From: Calliopum simillimum
Taxonomy: Eukaryota; Arthropoda; Insecta; Diptera; Lauxaniidae
DNA: 64,000 nt
Direction: 5' to 3'
Assembly: GCA_951812925.1 (NCBI GenBank)
Contig: OX638371.1
Coordinates: 81,973,697 to 82,037,696, forward strand
The translations under genes and the position numbers were made by a program. Below, piece after piece: positions 24,442-35,195 of this stretch. The stretch's first letter is position 1; each line of letters opens with the position of its first letter. The notes under the pieces were generated by a model. It did not search any database and was not told the origin of the DNA. It saw nothing but the letters and a program-made list of their open reading frames with translations.

Positions 24442-24946
24442 TGAGTCGCCCAAATGCAAAAGCAGTTAATTAAAGTTTTCACAATTGTTGGCAAATCACG
24501 AAACTAAAACTTTTTTTAGCCATTAATATGACCCATTTTTTTTTTGTGGATTGAAGGTTATTTTTTACTGATCCAAATTGCTAATTATGGATAATCTCAG
24601 TAAAATCATCTTTTTGTTATTAATAAAATAAAATAGGAATTAACTTTTGTTTGCTTCTGTAAATTTTCTAACTTGTTTCGCATCAGTGTTGTCCGCTGCG
24701 ATTGTGGAAATAACTGCTTTTGCAGTTCAAGTGGAAAATAACTTTTTTTGCTTCTGTCTGCTTATATAAATTAACTTCTTCTGCACATACACACATATTT
24801 CTCGGCCAATTTTAACAAGTTTTTAATATTTGCTTCAGCTTTTATGCATGATTACTTGATAATTAGAGAGCTAACGAATCCAAAACTACCAATATCTCAA
24901 AAAAATTTGTTTGTCTTTTAACTGCATTTGCATTTTGGGCGACTCA
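24442..24946. mobile_element. Tc1/mariner-type MITE, TA target site
   Basis: TGAGTCGCCCAAATGCAAA at the left is the inverse of the right end (24918-24946, one inserted base), with TA on each side (24440-24441 and 24947-24948). It is 505 bp and non-coding. Confidence 0.7.
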
Positions 24947-24948
24947 TA

Positions 24949-26348
24949 ACATCATTTCAGAATAACACTCTATACATGAAAAATATGACTTTTTCTAAAA
25001 ATTGTGAAAAATGGATAATTTATTGTAATATTTAAAAAAAGTTATAGCCATTTCCAAATTAATCCCTACTAGAATCGCCCAGTGGTCAAAATTCGACCAC
25101 AAATGTATTAAAAAATGTTGTTACTTTTTGGATACTTTTAGTACTTTTTTCTGTACGAAATAGAAAAGCTCATTTATCATCCCTGGTATAATTCAAACGA
25201 AATATAAACAAAACAAAAAACATGAAGTCAGTGCTATGCTTTTTGACTTCTCTTGGTGCTTTGTCATTTTTTCAGCTCTGTGTGACCGTTTATTTAGTTG
25301 TTGTGAATATTGAAAAATTTGTATTTAATTTTATATGGCTTAAATTCGAAATATTAAAATAGTTTTAACTTTGTGCACATCTACACACAAATAATTTTCT
25401 AATGGTGTATAATTTAAAATCATACTCCATTTCTAACATAGTAAAAAAAGATGTACAATTTCTTGTCTTGCGTATTAATGTATAGATTAATTAAATCTCG
25501 TGCAATATGTCGTATGATTAACATTTTATCAAATCAATAAAAAAAATTTTTATTAACATGCACTTTTTACTGTCATAAACTTTTAATTAGGCAGGCCTAA
25601 TTTTTGAGGTCCGGCACGAACACGAAACAAGCTCTTGAAAAAAAGCCTCTCATGAATATTTTCTTTCAAAGCCCGATCCCGGCCTGGTTTGGCCCGATAC
25701 TGCCATGTTCATACGTTTTTTTATAATTTAAAAAAAAATTTTAACTTATTGATTGAGCTAAATCACTGGTTCTCAACTGGTGGAGCGCGTCCCCCTAGGG
25801 GACATGAAGACAATTTAGGGGGGGGGGGGGCGACTCATTTCAAAAAGCCTTTGAAAATAAAGATACTATACAAGAGAAAATTTGTTTATCTTATTTTATC
25901 CCAATCTTCTTATTTTGATGATTTTGAAGTTTTGAATTGTTCTTAAAACGTTAATTACTACCACGCGTGGCCACGTTCTGGAATCCAATTTTTTTCGGAA
26001 TCAAGATTAAATACAACTTTGATAAGTAAGATGAAATTGAATTTATATTTTAACAAAATAAATTGGATATCGGTTCCAATCTGATAATAAAGTATAACTC
26101 GGATCCCAGGTCTGATAGAGAATAATAGTTGCTAGATTTGAATTCAGCAATCGAAAATCAACAAAAAAAAGTTATTGAGAATGCAATTGGTAATAAATTA
26201 TCTTGGTAATTTATAGTTAAAAGGTGTTTCACGCCCGTTTCAAATATAAAATCATATCTCAATTTGAATTTTGGCATCTTAAAAACCCAACTGCTTTGGA
26301 AAAATATGGTTTTGAAACTTTGAATACTTAATATCTCTAGAAATTTTT
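24949..26348. other. No gene; possible single hAT end at 25,762
   Basis: CACTGGTTCTCAACTGGTGG at 25762 resembles the terminal word of many hAT elements, and a G12 run follows at 25819. I find no matching right end, so it is left unassigned. The rest is AT-rich without genes. Confidence 0.3.
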
Positions 26349-26509
26349 TCAAGACCAAGACCAAGACTGAGACCAAGATTTAATCAGCAAGATCAAGACC
26401 AAGACCAAGACTCAATATCAAAACCAAGCCCAAGACTCAATGTGCAAGAACAAGACCAAGACTAAGACTGCTATGGTCTTGGTCTTGGTTTGATCATCAC
26501 TAATTTTAG
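26349..26509. repeat. CCAAGA hexamer repeat of the TAGTGATG family
   Basis: About 160 bp of CCAAGA units ends at 26509 with GATCATCACTA, the same end as the element at 3849-6300. Within it CCAAGACTAAGACTGCTATG next to GTCTTGGTCTTGG can form a hairpin. The left end is missing. Confidence 0.65.
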
Positions 26510-27445
26510 GTGTAAATCAGAATTTGAGGTGAAGCATAAATGCAGTAGTAGATAGCTATTCTACCGCAGAGTTATAAAATATGATACAACAGGAACTTTC
26601 AGTTAGATAAAGCCCATGAACCACTGTAGCACTGCAAATGGAACAGCATTTACACACAAGAGAGCAAATTTGTCACCCGATCCTGCAGAAACCCCTTCAA
26701 CGTCTATTATGTTTTTACTTTATGGACCCTGCAAGACCATTGAGACTTGACCAGTCTATATTATATATTGGAGTATGTTCTATTTAATAAAAATTTCTAT
26801 TCACACTCAATATAGAAACTGTATCGTTTATTCATTTTATTTTACAAAGTTTACCAGTACAATGTTGCCTATAGGCAACATCTTTCAGAGAACAAACTAG
26901 GATATGCAGGACCTTGAAATTAATACTATTTGTTCTTTAGGTCTATACTTGCAACTGTATGGCCTCAAACAAATTTTAAGTCCCCCAAATTTAATTCGGG
27001 CATGAAAGGGTTCAAGGGGGTAAAATTCCACAAAAGAAATACAATTTTCTTACTAACTAACGATATTAGAAATAAGTATATCAAAGAGATATTTCTTGGC
27101 GAGTGTCTTTTTTTTGAGTTTTGAACCTTTGCAAATAGAGCAAACATTCTGCATCAGTTAAGTCAGCAAAATAACATACAAGCAAATTAGGATAATTACA
27201 TTTCTTAATCAGATCAAAGTTCAGCATAGTAAGTTCTAAATATTTACTTTATAAAATGATTTTAACGAAATTACTTTATCAAAATATTATTCTTTTGGTA
27301 TGTAATATAGAAACTCACAATGACTTCGTAGCCATTTTACCAATTCCATTAGAACTCAAGTAATAATGTTTGAACTTCTAAGCACACAATGCAACCGAAA
27401 GCAACAATATGAAAAACATTAGTAGAAACATCAACAATTGACAAT
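26510..27445. other. No gene; 18-bp perfect palindrome at 26863
   Basis: AT-rich sequence without a gene. TGTTGCCTATAGGCAACA at 26863-26880 is a perfect 18-bp palindrome of unknown role. Confidence 0.4.
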
Positions 27446-27450
27446 ATCAG

Positions 27451-27626
27451 TGATAAATCTTTATATTCTTTTAAATTAAAAAAATCGCACTACAAAAACT
27501 ATGATTTTATTTCTAGAATATTTTCAAGACTGACAAATTGATTTGAAAAAATTTGATTGAATAAAATAAAAAACTAGATGTGTATTCATACAAAAGTTAA
27601 AGTATCTAAACAGCAGGTTTACAACA
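27451..27626 (-). repeat. 3' LTR
   Basis: 176 bp, identical to the copy at 31929-32104. It would carry the polyadenylation region for the element transcript. Confidence 0.95.
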
Positions 27627-27639
27627 TTCCCTCGGACTT
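27627..27639 (-). promoter_or_regulatory. Polypurine tract
   Basis: In element sense a purine-rich word (core GAGGGAA) lies directly against the TGTTG start of the 3' LTR, the usual primer for plus-strand DNA synthesis. Confidence 0.8.
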
Positions 27640-27645
27640 AATTGT

Positions 27646-30600
27646 TCAATTATATGGTTCAAATCTGACCACCTTCTTGCGTATCCTTTGGGAACGGCGT
27701 AGCTGATTATTTGTTGCTGAAATTTCGGTATCACCATTGGATGTTGTTGCTTCTGATGCATTTCCATTTAGCACTGAGCCAGGCGATGAAACTTCTGGAT
27801 GGTTATTCGAATTTCTATCGTTTTCTGAATTATTTAGTACTGAATTTGGTTGAATTTCGATGTCAAAATCATTCTGTTCAGGTAAATTTCTTGGCTGAAT
27901 GTTTTGTTGTTTTGAAAGTTCAGATTTCTTTCTTAACTGGTTTTGATGTCTTCGAATTATGCCATTTTCAGTTTTGATAGAGTACATTAAACGACCAACA
28001 ACCGCATTTATAACTCCACTTATCCATTTTTTCCTCCCGACATAAGAGCGAGCGTAGACTTCTTGTCCATAAATAAACTTGCTCTTATTTTCTTGCTTCA
28101 GAGGTCTCGATGGAAATAAAGCTGATAAGAGGGTTCGTGGTTGCCGACCATGTAAGAGTTCACTTGGAGATTTACCTGTCAAAGGATTCGGTGTTGTTCG
28201 ATAGGTCGTTAAATATTTAAACAAAGCTCGATGGCTATTGTCGATGTCGCAATTTATTTTTGAAAAAGATTCTTTGAAAGTTCGCACCGTCCTTTCTGCC
28301 AAGCCGTTGGAAGCTGGATGAAACGGTGCACTTGTGATATGCTCAATTGAATTGAGTTCGCAAAATTGCTGGAAATCTGCCGATGTGAATTGTGTTCCAT
28401 TGTCACTGACTATTGTATTAGGTAGTCCTTCCACGGAAAAGATTTCTTGTAACGCATTTATGGTCGTTGATGATGTTGCTGTTGTAAGTTTGACAACATA
28501 TGGGAACTTCGAAAAAGAATCAACCACTATGAGCCACATAGAAGAATGAAAAGGACCAGCAAAATCTATATGAATCCTTTCCCAAGGCTGTGTTGCTTCT
28601 GGCCATGATAAGAAAACTCGTTTTGGATTTCTTGCAGATTCTTGACATATTGAACATGTACGAGACAAATCCTCAATTGCTTTGTCAATATTGGGAAACC
28701 AAATATAACGTCGTGCCATTTGCTTCATTCGGCTTGTGCCCCAATGACCTTCGTGTAGCATTTCCAATACTTTTTTGCGAAGAGTGAGCGGAATTACAAC
28801 TCGAGTAAAATCCATTTGTAGAAGCAGGACCCCACTCTGAAAAGTTAGTGATAATTTTCGATTGAAATATGGTAATAACGTATCATTTGATTTTGGAATA
28901 AAATCTGGCCATCCATTGATAATATATCGCGTGACAGTTTTAAGAACTTCGTCTTCTTTTGTATGTTCAGCAATGATATCAGAATTCAATGGAAAATCTT
29001 CAATAGTTGATTGAAAAACGTCTTTTACACCTAGCATAACTTTTTCTTTTTGGTCAAAAACAATATCTTCTCCTGCTGGAAGTCTTGAAAGGGCATCCGC
29101 GTTTGCATGTTGATTGGTGTTTTTGTATCGAATTTCATAGTCATATGCCAAAAGGATAATTGCCCATCGTTGCAAACGATGTAAAGTCATGACTGGTAAC
29201 TTCTTGTGTGGATGAAAAAGAGTTGTAAGAGCTTGATGGTCTGTTACCAATTCGAAATGTCTTCCATAAAGATATTGATGAAATCGAGTTACACCAAAAA
29301 TTATCGATAAAGCTTCTTTCTCGATTTGAGAGTAGTTGATTTGACTCCCATTCAGAGTCTTCGAAGCGAATGCTATTGGTTTCTCCGAACCGTCAGGATA
29401 GCGATGCGATAAGACCGCTCCGATGCCAAGCTTAGAAGCGTCTGTGGCTAAGATGATTGTGTGATTATCATTATAATGAACAAGACGTACTCCTTGAATA
29501 ATGGTATCTTTCAATGATTTAAATGCATTTTCTTGCCTTTCAGTCCATTCGAATTTGACGTTATTTCTTCTTAATTCATTCAGCGCCGCGGCTTTTGAAG
29601 AAAAATTTGGGATGAATTTATTATAATAATTAAGTTTACCAATGAATGCTTCGACTTCTTTAACATTCTTTGGTCTGGGCATTAGTTTGATTGCATCCAA
29701 TCGCTTTTCGGATGGTTTGATACCATTTGCATCGATAATGTGACCAACGTATTCGACGGATTTTTCTGCAAAGAAGCATTTTTCCTTTTTACACCTGAGA
29801 CCATGGTGTTCGAGGCTGTTGAACACTGCATTCACATTTTTAATATGATCTTCGTTAGTGAGCCCGGTCACAATGATGTCATCAAGATACACCGCACATC
29901 CAGGAATTCCAGCAAGAACTTCTTCCATAAATCTCTGAAAAATTCCTGGAGCACTAGAAATTCCGAATGGCAACCTTTGGTATTGAAATAACCCAAAAGG
30001 TGTGTTGACGACCATTAGTTTTTTTGAAGAATCGGATAGCTCAATTTGAAGATAAGCGTCGCTTAGATCAATTTTAGTGAAAAATTGGCCACCTTGGAGT
30101 TTGTGAAATAACTCTTCTATCCGAGGAATTGGATATCTGTCAATTTCTATCTGTGGATTAAGAGTAACTTTAAAATCTGCACAGATTCTCAATCTGCCGT
30201 CTGGCTTTTTGACAATAACGATTGGAGCAGCCCATTCACTGGACTTGATAGGATTTAATACCTTTGAAGAAATGAGTCGGTCGAGCTCAGTGCGCACAGC
30301 GTCATACTGCGCGAAAGGTATATTGTATGGCTTGAAAAACTTTGGACGAGCGTCTGATTTGAGAACGATTTCAGCTTTAAAAGTAGAACAATGCCCAAGA
30401 GTTGATGAAAAAAGCGAGTTATGCTCTGTGGTGAGCTTACAAAGTGAATCAATTAACACCTGATGAGATTGTGTACTAAGAGACGATAAGTGGCATTGAT
30501 TAGCCACGATTTGGTTTGAAGGAATATTGACTTGAAAATTCAATTTCCGGAACCAATCTAATCCAAGAATATTTGAAGCATTAACGTTATTAACGACTAG

Positions 30601-31896
30601 AAGCGGCAACTGTAGAGTTGATCCGTTCCAGGTAACATCAACAGTAGTTGTTCCAATCAATGGAAGTATATTCCCACCATACGTCCTAAGAACTTTGTTT
30701 GTACTTATACACTTTGGTTGACCTAATTTTTGGTAACCAGAAATGCCTACAAGAGTACAGGTCGCACCTGTATCAACTTGGAAACTCAAATTTTGTTTGT
30801 TAACTACGATATTGACAAAAATTTTTTCTGCGCTGATGTCAGAACTCGATGTCTCCTGAACATTTTCGAAATCTGGTTCAATGATTTCGGTTAGACCAAT
30901 TGTTTCAAATTCGTCTTCGACAACGTTAACTTCCCCTTGATGTTTTGACCTTGAATTCCTGTTAGGTTTTGTAGACCGATTTGAAGAAATATTTTGAGAT
31001 GACTGACAAACACTTGATATATGACCAGTTTTAGAGCAAGTATTGCATTTAGATTTATTCTTATAATGAAAGCATTGATTTCGTTGGTGTGACTTACCAC
31101 AACCTGGACAAGATTTGCGTAATTCTTTCGCTGGGCTTCGATTTTGAGTCTGTCCTTGTTTTCTAGAATGATTTTGAAAATGATGAATTGCTTGAGCTTG
31201 ATTGATTTCAGACGATTGGCTTGCTTCACCTTTGATTTCAGAACAAGTGTTCATGGTGTCTTCGTAAATTGTTGCGATTTGAAGGACTTCTTCCAACGTT
31301 GGATTCGACTTTTGAAGCGCGGACGAACGCACACGATCATGAGGAGTATGGATTACAATCATATCGCGAATTTTATTATCTACGTATGATTCAGAGCATC
31401 CCTCTTTCTCACATTGGAACATGCATTCTTTAGCTGCACCACGCATCTCTGCGACCCATTCGGCATAAGATTGATTTGACTTCATAGTTGTCCGATAGAA
31501 CTTGAACCTAGCTGCAAGAACATGCTGCTTCTTGACGAAATGATCCTGAAGTGTAGAAACTAACTCTTGATAAGTTTTTTCTTGAACTTTCCCGTTGAAA
31601 ATTTTTTGGAGGAGTTCGAGTGACTCGCTACCAATCCAGCTTAAAAAACATGCGCGCTTTTGTTCATCCTCGTGAACTCCGTTAGCGAGAAAATGTTGCT
31701 CCAACTGCAACATGTAAGTTTGCCATTTGTCGACTGCCTTATTGAAACCGCGAAATGATGAAATCGATGCAGCCTTGTGATCAGTCTTCAGAGTTTTTGC
31801 TAACATCTGCTGGTTTTCCAATAACATCTGCGCCATAAACTGCTGATTAGCTGCTTGCATTTGCTGTAGAATTTGTGAAAGAGCCTGCATGTCCAT
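27646..31896 (-). CDS. Gag-Pol polyprotein of Mag-type Ty3/Gypsy element
   Basis: The 1,416-residue frame fuses gag and pol without a shift. An N-terminal Gln-rich coil (8-35) precedes the capsid-like region (45-220). Two zinc knuckles follow: C263, C266, H270, C275 and C284, C287, H292, C297. The protease has DTG at 375-377 and ILGLDW at 443. Reverse transcriptase has its first Asp at 610 and YLDD at 670-673. RNase H shows D819, E859 and D886. Integrase has a zinc site (H1048, H1051, C1081, C1084), then D1111, D1165 and E1201, giving a D35E spacing. The tail is basic (RRSQRIRKK). All catalytic residues I can check are intact. The ATG at 31896 lies 18 bp inside the primer site. LHEGHxGxxRMK and two knuckles favour the Mag (K02A2.6-like) lineage. 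Confidence 0.96.
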   Translation of the reverse strand: MDMQALSQILQQMQAANQQFMAQMLLENQQMLAKTLKTDHKAASISSFRGFNKAVDKWQTYMLQLEQHFLANGVHEDEQKRACFLSWIGSESLELLQKIFNGKVQEKTYQELVSTLQDHFVKKQHVLAARFKFYRTTMKSNQSYAEWVAEMRGAAKECMFQCEKEGCSESYVDNKIRDMIVIHTPHDRVRSSALQKSNPTLEEVLQIATIYEDTMNTCSEIKGEASQSSEINQAQAIHHFQNHSRKQGQTQNRSPAKELRKSCPGCGKSHQRNQCFHYKNKSKCNTCSKTGHISSVCQSSQNISSNRSTKPNRNSRSKHQGEVNVVEDEFETIGLTEIIEPDFENVQETSSSDISAEKIFVNIVVNKQNLSFQVDTGATCTLVGISGYQKLGQPKCISTNKVLRTYGGNILPLIGTTTVDVTWNGSTLQLPLLVVNNVNASNILGLDWFRKLNFQVNIPSNQIVANQCHLSSLSTQSHQVLIDSLCKLTTEHNSLFSSTLGHCSTFKAEIVLKSDARPKFFKPYNIPFAQYDAVRTELDRLISSKVLNPIKSSEWAAPIVIVKKPDGRLRICADFKVTLNPQIEIDRYPIPRIEELFHKLQGGQFFTKIDLSDAYLQIELSDSSKKLMVVNTPFGLFQYQRLPFGISSAPGIFQRFMEEVLAGIPGCAVYLDDIIVTGLTNEDHIKNVNAVFNSLEHHGLRCKKEKCFFAEKSVEYVGHIIDANGIKPSEKRLDAIKLMPRPKNVKEVEAFIGKLNYYNKFIPNFSSKAAALNELRRNNVKFEWTERQENAFKSLKDTIIQGVRLVHYNDNHTIILATDASKLGIGAVLSHRYPDGSEKPIAFASKTLNGSQINYSQIEKEALSIIFGVTRFHQYLYGRHFELVTDHQALTTLFHPHKKLPVMTLHRLQRWAIILLAYDYEIRYKNTNQHANADALSRLPAGEDIVFDQKEKVMLGVKDVFQSTIEDFPLNSDIIAEHTKEDEVLKTVTRYIINGWPDFIPKSNDTLLPYFNRKLSLTFQSGVLLLQMDFTRVVIPLTLRKKVLEMLHEGHWGTSRMKQMARRYIWFPNIDKAIEDLSRTCSICQESARNPKRVFLSWPEATQPWERIHIDFAGPFHSSMWLIVVDSFSKFPYVVKLTTATSSTTINALQEIFSVEGLPNTIVSDNGTQFTSADFQQFCELNSIEHITSAPFHPASNGLAERTVRTFKESFSKINCDIDNSHRALFKYLTTYRTTPNPLTGKSPSELLHGRQPRTLLSALFPSRPLKQENKSKFIYGQEVYARSYVGRKKWISGVINAVVGRLMYSIKTENGIIRRHQNQLRKKSELSKQQNIQPRNLPEQNDFDIEIQPNSVLNNSENDRNSNNHPEVSSPGSVLNGNASEATTSNGDTEISATNNQLRRSQRIRKKVVRFEPYN

Positions 31897-31913
31897 TATG
31901 AATTTGTTTTAGA

Positions 31914-31926
31914 ATCCTCGTCGCCA
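31914..31926 (-). promoter_or_regulatory. Primer binding site, tRNA-Ser(GCT)
   Basis: TGGCGACGAGGAT in element sense lies 2 bp after the 5' LTR. It is complementary to the 3' end, including CCA, of a tRNA whose acceptor stem starts GACGAGG, as fly tRNA-Ser(GCT) does. Mag-lineage elements are known to use tRNA-Ser. Confidence 0.8.
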
Positions 31927-31928
31927 AA

Positions 31929-32104
31929 TGATAAATCTTTATATTCTTTTAAATTAAAAAAATCGCACTACAAAAACTATGATTTTATTTCTAGAATATT
32001 TTCAAGACTGACAAATTGATTTGAAAAAATTTGATTGAATAAAATAAAAAACTAGATGTGTATTCATACAAAAGTTAAAGTATCTAAACAGCAGGTTTAC
32101 AACA
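31929..32104 (-). repeat. 5' LTR
   Basis: 176 bp, the promoter-bearing LTR for the minus-strand element. It has no difference from the other LTR that I can find. Confidence 0.95.
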
Positions 32105-32109
32105 ATCAG

Positions 32110-33523
32110 TACTATGGAACATTACAAGTAGAAGTTGGGAAAAAAGTTTACTTTGCTTACAGTTAGCGATATAAAGGAAAAACCGGTTACTTATAGTCAC
32201 TTTAAATTGATTAAAAATTTTCGTAAATGAAATCACGTCGTATTCCATATTTTAATTTAATTATTTGGGTTTCTTCTTAAAATTTTAAGAACTGTACAAC
32301 AATTTTGACGCTTTTGAAAACCCCAAGAGTTTAAAAAAAAAAAAATATGCTTGAACGTCTTACGTAATTAAGGGACGGCCCCTTAGAGCCACCGTCTACA
32401 AAACTCTCCAAAATGTTTATTCACTTTGAAAGAAGTTTTTGTTGTTACATCGCATACATCACATGAATTGAAAACAACAATATTGAAGCAAGCTCAACAT
32501 TTTCGTTAGATGCAAATGAACCTTCAGTGATGGTATTAATTTATCCGGCATGCGGTGTTAAACAACACATTACGGTCAGCGGAAGCTCTAACTTACTGTA
32601 GTGCTTGTAGAAGAGCTATCTATATAGTACATACTTATATAGATATGTATGTCTATTTAAGTCCAGCGGTTAGTCATATACACGTAGGTTGGCGGTCTAT
32701 GCTAAAGATTAAATTACATAGTCAACAACATATCTTGCAATTGCAATTTTTGCATTTCGCACAACATTCTCAATCGTTCGCATCTTTTAATGCACTGCCT
32801 GTTTTGTGGCATATTGAAGTTTTAAATTTTCAACGCATAGACATAATACGGCTAACTGAACATTAACTTCAACATCAACGCATTGTCATTCAATCAATCT
32901 ATTGTTATATTGATAGACACTCACATAGATAGATAGATATGCATGCATGTAATGTACTTGGTAATGGTTAATGGTTAAATACTTATAGACAGATTAGAGA
33001 ATGGATTTGCACAGCACCTGCTTGGAAATGATTAGGTTAATCACTTTTTTCGAGCGTTGTTCGTTCGAGTATGGGTAAATATATATTAGATATTGTAAAT
33101 ATTTGTGAGGTTGGGTTACTTTTTAATAAAAGCCTTGAATTAAGTTTAAAAGTAACTAATGCTGCAATTAATTACATGCAATAAAACAAAATATGTCTTG
33201 CATAAACACTGAAGAAATTTTTGTTATCAAATTTTTGTAGAAAAAACTGATTTTGATGATGATCTTAGATCTAAATATATCAAGTTGATAACAAAATCAA
33301 AACAAAGCTTATCTTTATTAACTCGTATTATGCAATTGTTTAGACAAAAACCTTTAAAAGTTAAAAAAATGTATGGTTAATTTTAGTTGTATGTAGTATA
33401 TTTAGATGTATTTCATGATGATATTTATTTTAAAAGTTCAAAAAATTATTCATATCAAAAACGCAAAAAATTTTCGTGTTAATATAATCTTCTTTAAATA
33501 TATACAAAGATATTATTATCATA
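32110..33523. other. No gene seen
   Basis: AT-rich sequence with a short GATA-type tract (ATAGATAGATAG at 32926-32937). A 103-codon frame at 32555-32866 lacks any familiar motif. Confidence 0.35.
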
Positions 33524-33760
33524 TACCCAAGGGGAAGAGGAGTGCCTCAAAAACCTTTCTGAAGTGCATCCTTTTCACCAAAAAGCGCTTCCGCTCCGTA
33601 AGAACTATGCTTTCTTTTTAACGTTGCATGTCATAGGATGTAAGCGAGCAAAAGCTTACCGCAGCCTTACTAAAAAAGAGTTTTTCAAGCGCTTACTTGT
33701 AATGCTGCGGTAAGCGTTTTTTCAATAAAATTAAAAAAAAGAAAAACAAAAAAAAAAAAC

Positions 33761-33852
33761 TGGCCGCACCAGGATTTGAATCCACGACCGTCCGCGTGCT
33801 AGATATTTTTACTTACATTTACCAACCCTTTAGACCGCTACACCAATGCCCG
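33761..33852 (-). repeat. tRNA-like Pol III segment
   Basis: On the minus strand an A-box-like TGGTGTAGCGGTCTAAAGG and a B-box-like GGATTCAAATCC lie at tRNA spacing with a long variable region, followed by a T run. The acceptor ends do not pair well, so it is a tRNA-derived or SINE-like relic, not a working tRNA gene. Confidence 0.45.
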
Positions 33853-34020
33853 ATGATATGAAGAGGTTTTAAATTTGTATATTAAGCAAATGTTGTCCGA
33901 ACAGAATTTGACATAGGAATGCTCCTGCAACCTTACATAGAATCATTGTGCAATCAGTTTCAATTCAATTAAGCAAAAGGAAATAAATAAGAGAAATGAA
34001 AATAGAAAAGTGAAATAAAA

Positions 34021-34974
34021 CTAGTAAGGGTGTAAAATTTGGCCTAGCCAAACATTAAATACTCTACACTGCAGTATTTTTAAAATTTTGCTCATATGGG
34101 AGGTGCTACGCTCTCTAGTCCGAGTTTACCCAGTTTTTGTCCAGAGCTTGGATTTATAATTTTTAGTGTCTGAGTGAAAAACGTTTTCAGTACAGCGTTT
34201 TGAAGCTTTTGCTTATATAGGAGGGGCCATGCCCTCTTGTCCGAGTTCGTCTGGTTTTAGCTTAGAGCGTGCATTTATAGTCTTTAGTATTTGAGTGAAG
34301 TTTGGTTGGATTATTTCAAAAAACTCTTTCAGCAAGCATTTTAAAACTTTTGCTTATATGGGAGGTGCCACACCCCCTAGTCCGATTTCACCAAATTGTT
34401 GAGAGCTTTTATTTATAATACTTAGTGTCTGAGTCGAATTTGGTTCGAATATCTCAAAAAACGCTTTCAGTATAGCGTTTTGAAGCTTTTGCTTACATGG
34501 AAGGTACCTCGCCCTCTTGTCCGAATTCATTCAGTTTTTTCTCAGAGCTTGCGCTTACAATTCTTTGTATTTATGCATATTTTGGTTGCATTGTCGTGAA
34601 AAATACTCCTGAAATTGCATTTTGAATATATTTTTTGTATGGGCGGTAGGCGTATCCGTTGACCGATTTCGCTCATTTTCAATCTTTGACGACGGAGGCA
34701 GTGTACCAAATTTCATTGAATTATCTTGCTCAGTTTTCCCAAAAAGTGTATTTCAACACACAACCAGCCACCCAGCCAGCCAGCCAGCCACCCAGCCAGC
34801 CAGCCAGCCAGCCACCCAGCCAGCCACCCAGCCAGCCAGACAGACGGACATGGCTATATCGACTCAGGAGGTGACGCTGATCAAGAATATTTATACTTTT
34901 CTATACCTGCCACGCCTCCTTCTCTGCGTTACAAACGGAAGGACAAAGTGAATATACCCTGGGTGTAGGGTATA
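34021..34974 (-). mobile_element. Helentron-like (DINE-1/mini-me type) element, copy 3, complete
   Basis: In element sense it starts ATACCCTACACCC (right). The dipteran mini-me core TTGATCAGCGTCACCTCCTG follows, flanked by TATATTC and a CAGC/GCTGG tract (34762-34844). Then come four ~140-bp subrepeats, an inverted GTAGAGTATTTAATG that mirrors the 5' end, the hairpin TTTGGC(C/T)AGGCCAAA, and CTAG at the left edge with T beyond. Frames of Ser-Gln-Pro-Ala repeats here are only the CAGC tract. No Rep/helicase is encoded. Confidence 0.82.
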
Positions 34975-35195
34975 AAAAGGTTGAATAAAAAATATTTTAA
35001 TAATAAAAAAAAAAATAAAGCAAAACAAATAAAAAAAAGGAAAAAAAAAAAAATCACCCGGGCTGGGTTCGAACTCACGTTGTTCTTACTGCAGCCTTAT
35101 AAAAAATCATTGTAAAAGTGCTTCTAAATTTCTATGGGGACAAGCACTTTTGAAGTGCTTGGATCAGAAGCGCTAGAAATTTTTCCTCTTGGGTA

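Larger units (their letters stand above)
27451..32104 (-). mobile_element. Intact Mag-type Ty3/Gypsy LTR retrotransposon
   Basis: This 4,654-bp element has two 176-bp LTRs (27451-27626 and 31929-32104) identical by eye. They begin TGTTG and end ATCA in element sense. A 5-bp duplication ATCAG flanks it (27446-27450 and 32105-32109). A tRNA-Ser primer site follows the 5' LTR, a purine tract precedes the 3' LTR, and one uninterrupted gag-pol frame of 1,416 codons lies between. No env gene is present. Identical LTRs and an open frame indicate a very recent insertion. Confidence 0.96.
33524..35195. mobile_element. TACCCAA-ended composite repeat, copy 1, hosting a Helentron-like insertion
   Basis: Inverted TACCCAAGGGGAA (33524) and TTCCTCTTGGGTA (ending 35195) bracket 1,672 bp, of which 34021-34974 is a nested element. 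Inside are AAGCGCTT motifs, a tRNA-like segment on the minus strand, A-rich tracts, and a CCCGGGCTGGGTTCGAA block at 35057. Its sibling is at 48715-49332. Confidence 0.65.

Noticed and set aside
25762..25831. hAT element starting CACTGGTTCTCAAC with a G12 run
   Set aside because: Only one end is visible and no inverse end or 8-bp duplication was found, so no element was called.
27711..31389. Several plus-strand frames opposite the retrotransposon
   Set aside because: They are antisense to the intact gag-pol gene and have no motifs of their own.
34622..34968. Overlapping plus-strand frames of Ser-Gln-Pro-Ala-Thr repeats
   Set aside because: They are translations of the CAGC/CACC tract inside a non-coding Helentron-like element and appear in all three frames.
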